Below, piece by piece: positions 6,682 through 7,272 of a stretch of DNA of 7,272 nt. The translations under genes and the position numbers were made by a program. Under the pieces are notes generated by a model that ran no database searches, was not told the origin of the DNA, and was given only the letters and a program-made list of their open reading frames with translations. Numbering within the stretch: the first letter of the stretch is position 1; the number at the start of each line of letters is the position of its first letter. The stretch comes from Bacteroidota bacterium (GTDB lineage Bacteria; Bacteroidota; Bacteroidia; Chitinophagales; Chitinophagaceae). Location: assembly GCA_023390215.1 (NCBI GenBank), contig JAEWDG010000143.1:1-7272 (forward strand). The letters are read 5' to 3'.

Positions 6682-6691
6682 CAGGAGTCAC
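6678..6691. promoter_or_regulatory. Palindrome GTGAC-AGGA-GTCAC, candidate Crp-type operator (copy 2)
   Basis: The perfect inverted repeat extends by one base pair on each side (A6677 and T6692), giving 6-bp arms around AGGA. It has the same GTGA-N6-TCAC core and the same 4-bp spacing as the copy at 5151-5164. It overlaps the last Lys codon and the TGA stop of the porin-like gene, and its centre is about 55 bp before the peroxiredoxin ATG. A short stem is also possible in RNA, but there is no following U-tract, so a terminator is less likely than an operator. Confidence 0.55.
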
Positions 6692-6739
6692 TATCAAATT
6701 TCACCTCAGGCACGAACTTGCATTCATTAAATTAAAATT

Positions 6740-7272
6740 ATGGAACAGGTATCAAACATGCCGAGGATCGGAGACAGGGCTCCCGATTTCGACGCGATAA
6801 CAACAACGGGCCCTTTAAAATTTTCTGATTACAATAAAAACAGTTGGGTGCTGCTATTTTCACATCCTGCTGATTTTACTCCCGTATGTACGACGGAAAT
6901 GAGCGGATTTGCTTTGGAACAGGAATCATTTTTTGCAAAGCATAACTGCAAATTACTGGGCCTGAGTATCGACAGTGTTCATTCACATCTTGCCTGGGTT
7001 GATAATGTGAAAAAAAATACGGGCGTCTATTTTCAATTTCCGATTATCGCCGATCTGGATATGAAAGTGGCGAAACTGTATGGCATGCTTCAACCCAATG
7101 AAAGTGAAACAGCAGCGGTTCGCGCGGTTTTTTTTATCGATCCCAAAGGGATCATCCGGCTTATGATGTACTACCCCATGAGCGTGGGCAGAAACATGCA
7201 CGAAATTAAACGAGCCCTGCTCGCCTTACAAACAAATGATGAACATAAAATGGCACTTCCACTGAATTGGGA
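6740..7272 (+). CDS. 1-Cys peroxiredoxin, Prx6 type, 3' end cut by window edge
   Basis: This encodes the first 177 residues of a thiol peroxidase that reduces H2O2 and organic hydroperoxides in the cytoplasm. The active-site block HPADFTPVCTTE (42-53) contains P43, T47 and the peroxidatic C50, and R128 in VRAV is the expected catalytic arginine. LLGLSIDSVHSHLAW (72-86), FPIIADLD (100-107), YGMLQP (114-119) and YPMSVGRN (145-152) match the Prx6 subfamily closely, as does the start of the C-terminal arm, LPLNW (173-177). Prx6 proteins are usually about 210-225 residues, so some 35-45 are missing. C70 is a second cysteine; whether a resolving cysteine exists further on cannot be seen. ATG 6740 is chosen over ATG 6758 because of the A/T-rich leader AAATTAAAATT. 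The gene starts 58 bp after the porin-like gene, with a Crp-type palindrome in the upstream region. Confidence 0.92.
   Translation, partial: MEQVSNMPRIGDRAPDFDAITTTGPLKFSDYNKNSWVLLFSHPADFTPVCTTEMSGFALEQESFFAKHNCKLLGLSIDSVHSHLAWVDNVKKNTGVYFQFPIIADLDMKVAKLYGMLQPNESETAAVRAVFFIDPKGIIRLMMYYPMSVGRNMHEIKRALLALQTNDEHKMALPLNW

Overview
The window looks like chromosomal DNA of a Bacteroidota member, possibly Chitinophagaceae-like. The A/T-rich sequences before most start codons with little Shine-Dalgarno signal, the subfamily of the Crp/Fnr regulator and the DUF1543 protein all point that way. This assignment is by pattern recognition, without a database search. No rRNA, tRNA, CRISPR array, insertion sequence or phage gene was seen.

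Layout, left to right: (1) an Old Yellow Enzyme-type flavin reductase on the minus strand, cut by the left edge; (2) an intergenic stretch of about 250 bp ending in a perfect 11-bp hairpin; (3) a zinc-dependent, probably NADP(H)-using alcohol/aldehyde dehydrogenase on the minus strand; (4) a divergent 91-bp gap and then a plus-strand pair, a Crp/Fnr-family regulator and a DUF1543 protein; (5) a minus-strand FAD/NAD(P)-binding protein of the YdhS type that converges on the DUF1543 gene, the two stop codons overlapping in one TTATAA; (6) a divergent regulatory gap and then a plus-strand outer-membrane beta-barrel protein resembling OprD porins; (7) a Prx6-type 1-Cys peroxiredoxin on the plus strand, cut by the right edge.

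The enzymes share a redox theme: an ene-reductase, an aldehyde/alcohol reductase, a flavoprotein and a peroxiredoxin, with a redox-family regulator among them. The strongest unexplained signal is a pair of near-identical palindromes, GTGAC-N4-GTCAC. One lies in the FAD-protein/porin divergent gap (5151-5164). The other lies just before the peroxiredoxin (6678-6691). Both have the CRP-like core GTGA-N6-TCAC. The regulator encoded here carries the R-E-x3-R recognition-helix pattern that reads GTGA in E. coli CRP, but it lacks recognisable cAMP-contact residues. The working hypothesis is a small Crp-type regulon for electrophile or peroxide defence that answers to something other than cAMP.
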